Origin: Saccharospirillum sp039982735 | Lineage (GTDB): Bacteria; Pseudomonadota; Gammaproteobacteria; Pseudomonadales; Natronospirillaceae | Direction: 5' to 3' | DNA: 64,000 bases | NCBI RefSeq assembly: GCF_039982735.1 | Contig: NZ_JBDWXV010000007.1 | Location: forward strand, 62,001-126,000 | Shown: in pieces, positions 8,363 to 17,198 of the stretch | Layout of the letters: every line of letters starts with the position of its first letter | Numbering within the stretch: position 1 is the stretch's first letter | Notes under the pieces: generated by a model | What the model was told of the DNA's origin: nothing | The model's database searches: none | What the model saw: only the letters and a program-made list of their open reading frames with translations | Translations under genes and position numbers: made by a program

Positions 8363-9697
8363 ATGAAACACATCAGCCCGGCGGAATTTGCCGAACGGCG
8401 CAAGCGTTTGATGGAACAGATGGCCGATAACAGCATCGCCATTTTGCCGTCCGCCACAGAAACCATTCGCAATAACGACGTGCACCACCGCTTTCGCCAG
8501 AACAGCGATTTCATGTACCTCACCGGCTTCCGTGAGCCGGATGCCGTACTGGTGCTGATGCCCGGCCGCGAGCAGGGCGAATACGTGCTGTTTGTGCGCG
8601 ACAAAGACCCGGCCCGTGAAATCTGGGATGGTTACCGCGCTGGCCCCGATGGCGCAGTGGAACAGTACCAGGCTGACGATGCTTTCCCGATCGACGACAT
8701 CGACGACATTCTGCCCGGCCTGATGGAAGGCCGCAGCCGCGTCTACTCGCAAATGGGGGTCGATGGCGACTTCGACCACCAGCTGATGACCTGGGTCAAC
8801 CAGATTCGCGCCAAGGTGCGGACCGGTGCCCAGCCACCGGAAGACTTCTCTGACATGTCGCACTTGCTGCACGACCTGCGCCTGTTCAAATCGAAACAGG
8901 AAATCGCCATCATGCGCGAGGCCGCTAAAATCAGTGCCCGTGCCCACACCCGCGCCATGAAGGCCTGCAAACCCGGCGTGATGGAATACCAGCTGCAAGC
9001 CGAAATCGAGCACGAATGCATGATGGCCGGCAGCCCCTGGCCTGCCTACCCCGCCATTGTTGGCAGCGGCGACAACGCCTGCATTCTGCATTACATCGAA
9101 AACACCGCCAAAATCAAAGACGGCGACCTGGTGCTGATCGACGCTGGCTGCGAGCTGGAATACTACGCCTCCGACATCACCCGCACCTTCCCCGCCAATG
9201 GCCACTTCAACACCGAACAGCGCGCCATTTACGACCTGGTACTGAAAGCCCAGTACGCTAGCATCGAAGCCGTACGCCCTGGCCAACCCTGGATCGCCCC
9301 GCACGAAACCACTGTGCGGGTTCTGGTCGAAGGCCTGGTCGAACTGGGCTTGCTTGATGGCAATGTCGACGACCTGATCAGCAGCAATGCCTATGCCCCT
9401 TTCTTCATGCACAAGACCGGCCACTGGCTGGGCATGGATGTGCACGACGTGGGCGACTACAAAGTCGGCGGCGAATGGCGCGTCATGGAACCCGGCATGG
9501 TGATGACCATCGAACCCGGCCTCTACATCTCACCACACAACACGAACGTCGAGAAACGCTGGCGTGGTATTGGTGTGCGCATTGAAGACGATGTCGTGGT
9601 GACCAAAGACGGCTGTGAAGTGCTGACGCAGGATGTGGCCAAAGACCCGGGAGACATTGAAGCTTTGATGAAGGGTGGGCAGAGTAGTTTGTTCTGA
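8363..9697 (+). CDS. pepP: Xaa-Pro aminopeptidase P
   Basis: A 444-residue M24 metallopeptidase that removes an N-terminal residue preceding proline. The N-terminal creatinase-like domain includes FRQNSDFMYLTGF. The pita-bread catalytic domain shows the two-metal ligands: Asp in LIDAGCELEYYASDITRTF (two Asp), His in HKTGHWLGMDVHD, Glu in MTIEPGLY and Glu in GVRIEDD. The start at ATG 8363 has GAGGA about eight bases upstream; an open frame extends further left inside ygfB but is not needed. A strong hairpin terminator follows. Confidence 0.96.
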   Translation: MKHISPAEFAERRKRLMEQMADNSIAILPSATETIRNNDVHHRFRQNSDFMYLTGFREPDAVLVLMPGREQGEYVLFVRDKDPAREIWDGYRAGPDGAVEQYQADDAFPIDDIDDILPGLMEGRSRVYSQMGVDGDFDHQLMTWVNQIRAKVRTGAQPPEDFSDMSHLLHDLRLFKSKQEIAIMREAAKISARAHTRAMKACKPGVMEYQLQAEIEHECMMAGSPWPAYPAIVGSGDNACILHYIENTAKIKDGDLVLIDAGCELEYYASDITRTFPANGHFNTEQRAIYDLVLKAQYASIEAVRPGQPWIAPHETTVRVLVEGLVELGLLDGNVDDLISSNAYAPFFMHKTGHWLGMDVHDVGDYKVGGEWRVMEPGMVMTIEPGLYISPHNTNVEKRWRGIGVRIEDDVVVTKDGCEVLTQDVAKDPGDIEALMKGGQSSLF

Positions 9698-9713
9698 AAT
9701 TGATCGTTGAAAA

Positions 9714-9747
9714 TAAAAAAGCCCGCTTGATGTGCGCGGGCTTTTTT
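9714..9747 (+). terminator. Rho-independent terminator after pepP
   Basis: An inverted repeat with arms AAAAAAGCCCGC and GCGGGCTTTTTT encloses a nine-base loop and ends in a run of six T. The A-run on the left makes it work in both directions, serving the convergent lipoprotein gene as well. Confidence 0.87.
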
Positions 9748-9773
9748 GCAGTCTAAACCGTCCAACCTGATCG

Positions 9774-10652
9774 CTACTGATTCACGTTAAAGCTTGTCCC
9801 ATTATAGGTAACCACCACCGGGTCATCACAGCCGGAGTAGGTTAACGTTAGTACATCGGTAGATGACGAGTCGGTCACAACGATGCTACCGCTTGAAAAA
9901 CCTCCGTTGTCACACAACACCAAGTCAGTCGCTACGATTTCAACGTATCCGTAATCCTCATGGTATATCTTAGCGGTGAAATCGAAATCACTGCCTGAAC
10001 TGCTAAAGGACACGTCGGTTACCCGATAAGAGACGCCGTCATCACTGAAGTTTTCAGAAACGATGCAACTGCCCAAACCCAGGTCACCGGAACATTCGTA
10101 TGAAGAGGTTAACGTGTAGCTTCCCATGTAATTCGTGGAAACCGTTAAATCGTATTCCCACAACCAATAATTACCGTTGTTATCATACTCGTAGTACATG
10201 CTGCCATTGTAATTAATGGAGTACTCGCCATAGGTATAGGTGCAATTGTTATAGACATAGGTGAATTCACCTGACTGACCATCCTGTGACGTCGTGAGCG
10301 TATAAGAAGCAGAGCCGCCGCCATTACAGAACTCGGAATAATCTCCGCTTGACGTATTTCGAGCAAACAACGATTGTGAATCCGCGAGACTTTGCTCAAT
10401 CAATATGTCGCGGGGAGAGTCGGGTACAAACAACGAACGTAATGCACCACCACCCTCTTCCGAACTAACGGCCTGCTTGGAAGCCACATGCACGCCCTTG
10501 GCCACATCGGTACTGTTCGAGTCATCAACCGTTGCCGGTGAGGTCTTCCCAGAGTACCCTGAATTGTCACCATCTCCATCACTACCACCCCCTCCACATG
10601 CGGCGAGCAGTATTCCCATGAATATCACTATCATTGATTTCATCGTTTTCAT
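9774..10652 (-). CDS. Putative lipoprotein of unknown function
   Basis: 292 residues with a lipoprotein signal (MIVIFMGILLAAC lipobox, Cys about residue 19), then a Gly/Asp/Ser-rich linker and a body very rich in Tyr, Ser, Gly and Asn with short alternating strands. The pattern suggests a secreted beta-rich domain with four Cys-containing segments. AGGAAG lies upstream of ATG 10652. No family is recognised. It stands alone between terminator 9714-9747 and a long AT-rich upstream region. Confidence 0.75.
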   Translation of the reverse strand: MKTMKSMIVIFMGILLAACGGGGSDGDGDNSGYSGKTSPATVDDSNSTDVAKGVHVASKQAVSSEEGGGALRSLFVPDSPRDILIEQSLADSQSLFARNTSSGDYSEFCNGGGSASYTLTTSQDGQSGEFTYVYNNCTYTYGEYSINYNGSMYYEYDNNGNYWLWEYDLTVSTNYMGSYTLTSSYECSGDLGLGSCIVSENFSDDGVSYRVTDVSFSSSGSDFDFTAKIYHEDYGYVEIVATDLVLCDNGGFSSGSIVVTDSSSTDVLTLTYSGCDDPVVVTYNGTSFNVNQ

Positions 10653-10975
10653 TCCATGTCTTCCTTTATTGTCGACTGAACGGAATGAGTCACGGACTGC
10701 ACACTCGAAACCCAGGCTGATTATTAGCCGAGAATTGAATGAAGTCCGTTAACTAATGTTTCAAAATATATCAATAAGTAACTTGCTAATGTCACCGAGA
10801 CCAACGAATTTTTTCAGTCAATGACGTGTCGGATTTCTATACGAATTGATAAATTGAATACTTTAATATTAAGCCCGGGTGGATTACTTGAGTACACGAC
10901 TACCGTAATGAGAAAGGAAGACAACAGTGGAAAGAATTGTTGGTTGCTATCCTTTAGGTTATGTAATTGAATTTC
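10653..10975. other. AT-rich intergenic region
   Basis: 323 bases, noticeably more AT-rich than the flanks, upstream of the lipoprotein and downstream of the AAA ATPase. It likely contains the lipoprotein promoter on the minus strand (TTGATA near 10778 with AT-rich bases around), but no convincing -10 partner. No coding potential, RNA or repeat is recognised. Confidence 0.4.
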
Positions 10976-11740
10976 TCAGTCCTTAAAAAGCTCGTCCAAC
11001 ATTTTCTCCGGGTTATTCAAAAACGCCTTCGTCACCGCATAGTGCTCCGTATCCTCATAGTTCACGCGGCTGATACCCGTGCTGTCGATCTGGTATATCC
11101 AGGCACCCGGGTAGGCAAGCAATATAGGAGAGTGGGTTGCGATAATAAACTGTGATGAATCCCCAACCAACTGGTGCATCCGGCTCAACACCGCCAGTTG
11201 CCGGGTCGGTGACAACGCGGCTTCGGGCTCATCGAGCAGATACAGGCCCTTGCCGCCGAAACGATGCAACAAGAGGGCAAGAAACGATTCGCCGTGAGAC
11301 TGATCGTGCAGCGATACGCCGCCATAGTAGTCGATCACCGGTGGCGGCGGTGGCATAAGGCTTTCCGGGTCGTCCTTGTCCAGCTCTTCAATGTTGGTAG
11401 CGAGGTTGAAATAACTCTCCGCCCTCAGGAAGAAGCCATCTTTGGGCCGTTGGTAGGATTTGATGGTTTTCAGGTAATGGTGCAGCGAAGAATGCGAAGC
11501 ACGGGTGTCGAAATTGAAGTTTTTGGTGCCGCCTTCTGCGTTAAACCCCAGTGAGACGGCGATCGCTTCCATCAGCGTCGACTTGCCGCTGCCGTTTTCG
11601 CCGACAAAGAACGTCACTTCCGGGGCAAATTCGAGTGAATCCAGCTCCCGTACCGCTGGAATAGAAAAGGGATAACGGTCGAAACCGTCTACCTGATCCC
11701 GTTTCAGGACGATCTCACGCAGATAGGGAAGCGCTTCCAT
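10976..11740 (-). CDS. AAA/ABC-type ATPase (AAA_21-like)
   Basis: 254 residues with Walker A VGENGSGKSTLMEAIA (about residues 45-60), an ABC-like signature region SHGESFLALL (about 148-158), Walker B GLYLLDEPEAALSP (about 166-179) and the switch His in IIATHSPILLAYP. This small SMC/RecF-like single-domain ATPase family is common and poorly characterised. It is sometimes called predicted ATPase involved in chromosome partitioning or an ABC-like protein. There is no nuclease or TOPRIM partner beside it, so a defence role (OLD/Gabija type) is not supported. Confidence 0.85.
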   Translation of the reverse strand: MEALPYLREIVLKRDQVDGFDRYPFSIPAVRELDSLEFAPEVTFFVGENGSGKSTLMEAIAVSLGFNAEGGTKNFNFDTRASHSSLHHYLKTIKSYQRPKDGFFLRAESYFNLATNIEELDKDDPESLMPPPPPVIDYYGGVSLHDQSHGESFLALLLHRFGGKGLYLLDEPEAALSPTRQLAVLSRMHQLVGDSSQFIIATHSPILLAYPGAWIYQIDSTGISRVNYEDTEHYAVTKAFLNNPEKMLDELFKD

Positions 11741-11909
11741 TGTGGTTCAACCTGTGTCCGATCCTGTAGTCACTGAACACCATACCCCGAAGTCACCCGG
11801 TTTGAACACCGCAATGGCTGCGAAACTGCAACACACCCTTTGAACCGAATGCAAGGAAAGTCTTCGGAACGACCGCCAAAACCTTAGTTCAACATCCACC
11901 ATCACCCTA

Positions 11910-11960
11910 TTTACAAAAACCAGGGGGCCGACTATGCTTTTACCTACCTACTGATAGGTA
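11910..11960 (+). promoter_or_regulatory. lpdA-tetR promoter with palindromic operator
   Basis: TTTACA (11910-11915) and TATGCT (11933-11938) with a 17-base spacer form a good sigma-70 promoter with a start near 11945. Exactly there lies TACCTA-CTGA-TAGGTA (11945-11960), a perfect 6-bp inverted repeat. An operator overlapping the start site would block transcription when bound. The natural candidate binder is the TetR protein encoded at the end of the same operon. Confidence 0.62.
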
Positions 11961-11982
11961 TGGTATAAACAGAGGCATCGCT

Positions 11983-13410
11983 ATGGCAACGACACTAAAG
12001 ACCGAGGTTCTGGTTCTAGGCTCTGGCCCCGGGGGCTATTCGGCCGCTTTTAGGCTGGCAGACCTGGGGAAGGAGGTAACCCTGGTTGAGCGCTTCCCTA
12101 CGCTTGGCGGTGTTTGCCTTAATGTTGGCTGCATTCCATCGAAGGCATTGCTGCATGTCGCTGCCGTGTTAACGGAAGCCCGGGAATCCGACTCCATCGG
12201 TATTCAGTTCGGTGAACCCAAGGTCGACCTCGATGCGGTTCGTGCCTTCAAGCAACGGTCGGTCGATAAACTGGTCGGTGGCGTCGGTGGCATGGCAAAA
12301 AGCCTTCGGGTTGAGGTGGTGCAAGGGTACGGCACTTTCAAAGACGCGCACCGGCTGGAGGTAACCGGCAGCGATACAAATACCCTGATCGAGTTTGACC
12401 ACTGCGTTATCGCCGCTGGCTCGGCACCGGTGCAACTCCCCTTCGTCCCCCACAACGATGACCGAATCTGGGACAGCACCAAAGCCCTGGAACTTCCCTT
12501 TATTCCCCAACGTTTACTGGTGATTGGCGGCGGTATCATCGGGCTGGAAATGGCCACTGTCTATCAAGCGCTGGGAAGCGATGTCACCGTCGTAGAATTT
12601 GCCGCGCAATTAATACCGGCTGCCGACAGCGACCTGGTCAAAGTCTACCAGCGATTCAACAAAGACCGGTTCAACGTCCACCTGAAAACCCGGGTAACGG
12701 CAGTAGACGCTTTACCGGATGGCCTCAACGTCACGATTGAGGACGCCAACGGTACAACCCGCCAGGAAACCTACGACGCCCTTCTGGTTGCGGTCGGGCG
12801 ACGCCCGAATGGGAATAAAATTGGCGCTGATCACGCAGGCATTCGCGTTGATGAACGCGGCTTTATCGAAGTCGACAAGCAGTTACGAACATCGGTTCCG
12901 CACATTTTTGCCATCGGCGACATCATCGGCAACCCAATGCTGGCACACAAAGCCTCGCATGAAGGCCATGTAGCCGCCGAGGTTATTGCCGGTCACAAAG
13001 CGGTGTTCGAGCCAAAGGCCATTCCGTCCATCGCCTATACCAACCCCGAGATCGCCTGGACCGGGCTAACCGAGAAAGAAGCCAAAACCCAGGGCCTGAA
13101 TGTTGAGACCGCAATCTACCCCTGGACCGCCAGCGGGCGCGCAATCGGCGCCGATCGAAGCGAAGGCAAGACCAAACTGATTTTCCACAAAGATAAGGGC
13201 ACTCTTCTGGGAGCAGGCATTGTCGGCATTAACGCCGGGGAGCTGCTGGGCGAGCTCAGCCTGGCCCTCGAATTCGGGGCCGACATCGAAGACATCGCCC
13301 TGACCATTCACGCCCACCCGACCTTGCACGAGACCGTGGGGCTTGCCGCTGAACTCGGGGCCGGTACAATCACTGACTTACCTAACCCGAAGATCAAAAA
13401 ACGGGCCTGA
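11983..13410 (+). CDS. lpdA: Dihydrolipoyl dehydrogenase
   Basis: 475 residues, full length for the E3 component that reoxidises dihydrolipoamide with NAD+. Seen directly: the FAD-binding GSGPGGYSAAFRLADLG, the redox disulfide GGVCLNVGCIPSK, the NAD-binding GGGIIGLEMATVYQALGS, the FAD-binding AIGDIIGNPMLAHKA and the C-terminal catalytic HAHPTLHE. No E1 or E2 genes lie beside it. It is instead followed by a TetR regulator only 37 bases downstream, so this may be an accessory E3 with its own control. AGAGG precedes the ATG. Confidence 0.95.
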   Translation: MATTLKTEVLVLGSGPGGYSAAFRLADLGKEVTLVERFPTLGGVCLNVGCIPSKALLHVAAVLTEARESDSIGIQFGEPKVDLDAVRAFKQRSVDKLVGGVGGMAKSLRVEVVQGYGTFKDAHRLEVTGSDTNTLIEFDHCVIAAGSAPVQLPFVPHNDDRIWDSTKALELPFIPQRLLVIGGGIIGLEMATVYQALGSDVTVVEFAAQLIPAADSDLVKVYQRFNKDRFNVHLKTRVTAVDALPDGLNVTIEDANGTTRQETYDALLVAVGRRPNGNKIGADHAGIRVDERGFIEVDKQLRTSVPHIFAIGDIIGNPMLAHKASHEGHVAAEVIAGHKAVFEPKAIPSIAYTNPEIAWTGLTEKEAKTQGLNVETAIYPWTASGRAIGADRSEGKTKLIFHKDKGTLLGAGIVGINAGELLGELSLALEFGADIEDIALTIHAHPTLHETVGLAAELGAGTITDLPNPKIKKRA

Positions 13411-13447
13411 GCGCACACAGTCGTTACCCACAAATAAGGCCATGAAC

Positions 13448-14056
13448 ATGAGTAATACCCGCGAACAACTACAGGATCGTGCGGAACACTACATTCGCCA
13501 GGGTGGCTTCGGGTCGTTCAGCTTCCGCGATCTGGCGAAAGACCTGAACATCAAAAGCGCAAGCGTGCACTACCACTTTCCGAGCAAGTCGGATCTTGGC
13601 ACTGCGGTGGCCAAACGCTACAACCAGCGCTTTGAAAAAGCCCTTCCCGACCCGGCCACCTCGAGCCTCGCCACGGCGGAACTGCTGCGACTGTACATCC
13701 GGATGTTTTACACCGAAATGACGCACTCCAAACAAGTGTGTTTGTGCGCTATGCTGAGTGTCGAAAGAGCAACCCTGACGGCGGACATCAACGCTACAGT
13801 CGACGCTTTTTATGCACTCAATCTGAACTGGCTGACTGTGATATTTACGCGCGATAACCTGCCCAAAACCCAGGCCCATCAACGAGCGTGTCAGGTACTG
13901 GCCACGCTGCAAGGCGGGTTGATTGGTGCATGGTCGCAGCAAAACGTCGATTACTTCGTTCAGGCAGCACGCGGTCTCTACAAAGACCTGTTCGACAAGA
14001 GCCTGCGCCTGCCAAAAGCCAGCCCCAGCGAAAAGGAAGCTACCCGGGAAGCTTGA
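13448..14056 (+). CDS. TetR family regulator, lpdA operon
   Basis: 202 residues with an N-terminal helix-turn-helix (FSFRDLAKDLNIKSASVHYHF, about residues 21-41) of the TetR type and a helical ligand domain with the C-terminal TetR_C pattern YFVQAARGLYKDLF. ATG 13448 is preferred over ATG 13442: the AAGG at 13436-13439 is eight bases from the former and only two from the latter. Co-transcribed with lpdA. It probably represses its own operon through the palindrome at 11945-11960 (inference). Confidence 0.9.
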   Translation: MSNTREQLQDRAEHYIRQGGFGSFSFRDLAKDLNIKSASVHYHFPSKSDLGTAVAKRYNQRFEKALPDPATSSLATAELLRLYIRMFYTEMTHSKQVCLCAMLSVERATLTADINATVDAFYALNLNWLTVIFTRDNLPKTQAHQRACQVLATLQGGLIGAWSQQNVDYFVQAARGLYKDLFDKSLRLPKASPSEKEATREA

Positions 14057-14082
14057 GTCGGCATTCCATCGGGAGAAGCCTC

Positions 14083-15507
14083 TCACTCCTCATTAATCAC
14101 CTCTGTTACCCAGCCCCCCAGTTTGCGCAGCGCCTCTTCTTTTTCAGGTGACCAGCCAAGGGCATAATTCAAACGCATGCAATTACGGTATTTCCCCGTC
14201 ACTGAAAACAGTTCACCCGGGGCGATGCGAATGTTTTCAGCAAGCCCCCGGTGGTAGAGTTTTGTAGTATCCACTTGCTGTGGAAACTGCAGCCAGACCA
14301 CCAAGCCGCCTTCAGGACGAGACACCCGTGTTTCAGGCGGGAAGTACTCAGTGATTCGCTCAACAATAAACTGGTAGCGTTGCCGATAGGTTTCACGGGC
14401 CAGGCGCAGGTGTCGCTCATAGGCCCCTTGCGCCAGTATTTCCGCCGCCACCAGTTGTGGCAACGATGCCATGGCGTGCGAGGTGACGAACTTGCTGTGC
14501 ACGACTTCCTCGAAATAGCGCCCCGGTATGATCCAGCCTATCCCAAATTGCGGGTCGATGGTTTTTGACAGAGAAGAACACAACAAGACCCGGCCGTTCC
14601 TGTCGAACGCCTTTACTGCCTTCGGTCGCTGCTCGGCATAATGCAGGTCACCATAGATATCGTCTTCAATCAGCGGAATGTCATAGCGATCCAGAATATC
14701 GACCAGCGCCCGCTTGTTCTCGTCTGGCATGTTGCAGCCCAGCGGGTTAGAGAAAGTAGGCACCGTCATGATGGCCTTGATCGGCCACTTATCCAAAGCC
14801 AGTTGCAAGGCCTCCAGGCTTAAACCGGTTTCAGGGTGCGCTGGAATTTCCACGGTTTGCAAACCCTGAGCTTCAATCATCTGCAACTGGCCGTAATAGC
14901 AGGGAGACTCTACTGCCACGATATCGCCAGGCTGGGTGACTACCCGCAGGCAATGCGCCATCGCATTCTGACACCCGGTAGTCACGATGATGCTTTCCGG
15001 CGGGGCAAAGACACCAGCGTCGACCGCTCGACGCGCGATTTGCTGCCTTAGCGCCAGCAAGCCTTCCGGGGAGTCATAGCCAATGCCGAGAAAGGGCTGG
15101 GTTCGTGATAATCGCGTATAGGTGCGCTGTACCTGACGGATGATTGGGAAGTCTGACGAGGGGATCGCCCGGGAAAAATTAGCGCCCTCGGTAATGGAAC
15201 CGCGCTGTACCTCCATAACCAGCTGGGAAAGGGTCGTCGGCAATGGCCGGGGCCGGGTACGCGCCTGTTTCGGCGCCGACAACGCCTCTTCGTTCTTGCT
15301 TTTCACGAAGTAGCCTGAACGCTCACGTGCCTCGACCCAACCTCTGCGTTCAAGCTGTTCATAGGCAGCCGATACCGTGGAAATACTCACCGATTCACGT
15401 CGCGCCAGTAAACGCACTGAAGGCATTTTTTCAGCCGGTCGAAACACACCCTGGCGGATCTGCTCAACCAGTGAGTCAGCAAGTTGAGCATAGAGATTAG
15501 TTTCCAT
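14083..15507 (-). CDS. MocR-type PLP-dependent regulator
   Basis: 475 residues. The N-terminal GntR winged helix (about residues 5-70) includes GVFRPAEKMPSVRLLARRE and SISTVSAAYEQLERRGWVE. It is fused to a class I/II aminotransferase fold with the PLP lysine in CSSLSKTIDPQFGIGW and the Asp in IEDDIYGDL. MocR proteins use PLP as an effector ligand rather than for full transamination. Start at ATG 15507, five bases after GAGGG; a GTG two codons upstream is the alternative. It is divergent from a DUF1127 gene, the same pairing as E. coli yjiR/yjiS, and is a likely regulator of it. Confidence 0.92.
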   Translation of the reverse strand: METNLYAQLADSLVEQIRQGVFRPAEKMPSVRLLARRESVSISTVSAAYEQLERRGWVEARERSGYFVKSKNEEALSAPKQARTRPRPLPTTLSQLVMEVQRGSITEGANFSRAIPSSDFPIIRQVQRTYTRLSRTQPFLGIGYDSPEGLLALRQQIARRAVDAGVFAPPESIIVTTGCQNAMAHCLRVVTQPGDIVAVESPCYYGQLQMIEAQGLQTVEIPAHPETGLSLEALQLALDKWPIKAIMTVPTFSNPLGCNMPDENKRALVDILDRYDIPLIEDDIYGDLHYAEQRPKAVKAFDRNGRVLLCSSLSKTIDPQFGIGWIIPGRYFEEVVHSKFVTSHAMASLPQLVAAEILAQGAYERHLRLARETYRQRYQFIVERITEYFPPETRVSRPEGGLVVWLQFPQQVDTTKLYHRGLAENIRIAPGELFSVTGKYRNCMRLNYALGWSPEKEEALRKLGGWVTEVINEE

Positions 15508-15724
15508 CAGCACCCTCAGTCGAGCATCGACCAGAACATTACAGACATTAGCGGTTCTGGAGACCAGTACAGATCGCTCACAACGAACCGGAACAGTAGC
15601 TTATCGACACTATCTGTTATGGTCAATTTTCCTATTTTCTGCATCTGTACCGGTTCAGGTGATGCGCTTAACATGGTGTCAATCGGAAATACCCGTTTTC
15701 GATTAACACCTGAGGAGCCTTCTT

Positions 15725-15964
15725 GTGAGTAACCCCGCCGAAACAGTCGATCACAGTCACCAGCCGCTAATAAGCTCTCCTTTCGCCCTGGTCGCTCGCA
15801 GCGTACGCAGCGCAATGTCGTACTGTTATAGCTCCGCCCGGCACTGGTATCGCAACTACAAAACCCGAGCACAATTGGCCCGCTTGCCGGATTACATCCT
15901 GAAAGATATTGGCTTGAAAAGAGCAGATGCCATTCGGGAAACCAGCAAACCGTTCTGGCGATAG
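15725..15964 (+). CDS. DUF1127 small protein
   Basis: 79 residues ending in the DUF1127 (YjiS-like) motif: W-x-R-N-Y-K-T-R-A-Q-L-A-R-L-P-D-Y-I-L-K-D-I-G-L. Arginine-rich DUF1127 proteins are linked to RNA binding, phosphate and growth regulation in alphaproteobacteria; in gammaproteobacteria their role is little known. GTG start at 15725 with AGGAG eight bases upstream. It lies about 215 bases from the divergent MocR gene, which probably controls it. Confidence 0.9.
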   Translation: MSNPAETVDHSHQPLISSPFALVARSVRSAMSYCYSSARHWYRNYKTRAQLARLPDYILKDIGLKRADAIRETSKPFWR

Positions 15965-16073
15965 TAAGCGACAGGGACCGAGGGTTCCCAGCGACCCTCC
16001 AACCCCTCTCGCATGGGTTAATGCCGGCACAAGCGGTTTCACCCGCCACTGAATTTACCCTCCCCCTTAATCA

Positions 16074-17198
16074 CTATTGAGCCAGAACCGTCACACTTCC
16101 CTGGTGCAAGACCTGGTATACACGGTTACGTAAAGCATTGGCCTCGTCACGGCCAATGCTCCTCGTTGGGTGGCGCATGGTCAGTCGCAATAGCACATTT
16201 TTCTGACCAGACTTCAGACCTAACCGGTCAACGGCCACTGCAGGCAAGTCGTCACCTGCGGTTTCACTGACTATTTCGATGGCCTCCAACCAGTCAAGCT
16301 TTTCCGGTATGGCTTCACGAACACGGTCGCCCAACACCTCGCTGTCCATATCCGACTCGGCAGCTATGGACAGGTCACGTATGATCGCTGGTTGGTAGGA
16401 AACCGGCCGCCATCGTTTAAGGTCTTGCATCTGTGCCACTATTCTGTGATCCGAATGATGCAGTAAGCGGATGTCAGGCAGGTGTTTGCGCAACATCAGC
16501 AATCGATCGAGGCCCAGTCCCATCGCTACGCCGGTGACTTTATCCGGGTCCCAACCGTGACGAGCAAGCAACGCCGGGTCTATTCGACCACACTCCCCAA
16601 CTTCTACCAGTTGATTGCGTTCTGAGAGTGCCTCCAGTTGCAAGCCGTCCCGGGTATAAGGGTGCGATGACGCCTCCAGTCGAAGCGGATGCTCGGGCAA
16701 TATCGCGGCCATCACTGTATCGATGGCATCCCGTAACATCGTCTGCAGATCGGTAACCTCGCTGACAGGTAACAGCACCCATACATCTACCTGGTGCGGT
16801 TCGCCAACGTGAAGCCGATCAATACTGTCTCGACGATATACTCGGCCTGAGCATAGTAACCCCAATCTCCGGGGTGTTTTATCGCGCCAACTGCTCAGCC
16901 ATTCAGGGACCAGACAGGACGTTTGGGTACGCAGCATCCAGCGCCTGGACAGGTAACGGCTGTAACGGCTTTCCCGCGCTGGGCCATCTTCAGGGTAACC
17001 GAGGGCGTCGTAATTGTCCTGCACACGAACCAGAGGGTGGCCCGACAGTCGTTGCAGCTCACAGTCGCAAAGGGTTTCGATGGCATGTTGAATGTCATCC
17101 AGCAACAGTTGCATGGCATGAACGCCCTGGCTGGGGTTACTGAGATCGCGAAGCGTGAGGGCCTCTACCAATTGGCCGGCAGTGAGATGTATGGACAT
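16074..17198 (-). CDS. Single-chain PheRS-like class II synthetase homologue
   Basis: 374 residues. A PheS-like class II catalytic core shows motif 2 (SGRVYRRDSID, about 118-128; HQVDVWV, 135-141) and motif 3 (GVAMGLGLDRLLMLRK, about 223-238). It is followed by a PheT-like ferredoxin-fold anticodon-binding domain (about 268-370, with PAIIRDLSIA and LRLTMRHPTRSIGRDEANALRNRV). Bacterial PheRS is normally a two-gene alpha2beta2 enzyme; this compact chain resembles the mitochondrial layout but has altered pocket residues (SSHPYTRDGLQLEAL in place of the PheS SxFPFTEPS region). It is probably a paralogue with another substrate. Convergent with the DUF1127 gene and preceded by a hairpin. Confidence 0.85.
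   Translation of the reverse strand: MSIHLTAGQLVEALTLRDLSNPSQGVHAMQLLLDDIQHAIETLCDCELQRLSGHPLVRVQDNYDALGYPEDGPARESRYSRYLSRRWMLRTQTSCLVPEWLSSWRDKTPRRLGLLCSGRVYRRDSIDRLHVGEPHQVDVWVLLPVSEVTDLQTMLRDAIDTVMAAILPEHPLRLEASSHPYTRDGLQLEALSERNQLVEVGECGRIDPALLARHGWDPDKVTGVAMGLGLDRLLMLRKHLPDIRLLHHSDHRIVAQMQDLKRWRPVSYQPAIIRDLSIAAESDMDSEVLGDRVREAIPEKLDWLEAIEIVSETAGDDLPAVAVDRLGLKSGQKNVLLRLTMRHPTRSIGRDEANALRNRVYQVLHQGSVTVLAQ

Noticed and set aside
8234..9445. 403-residue open frame antisense to pepP
   Set aside because: It is a high-GC shadow of pepP: Gly/Ala/Val/His-rich without domain similarity, and pepP on the other strand is unmistakable.
10976..11740. OLD/Gabija-type defence system
   Set aside because: The ATPase has no TOPRIM or helicase/nuclease partner and neighbours are a lipoprotein and lpdA.
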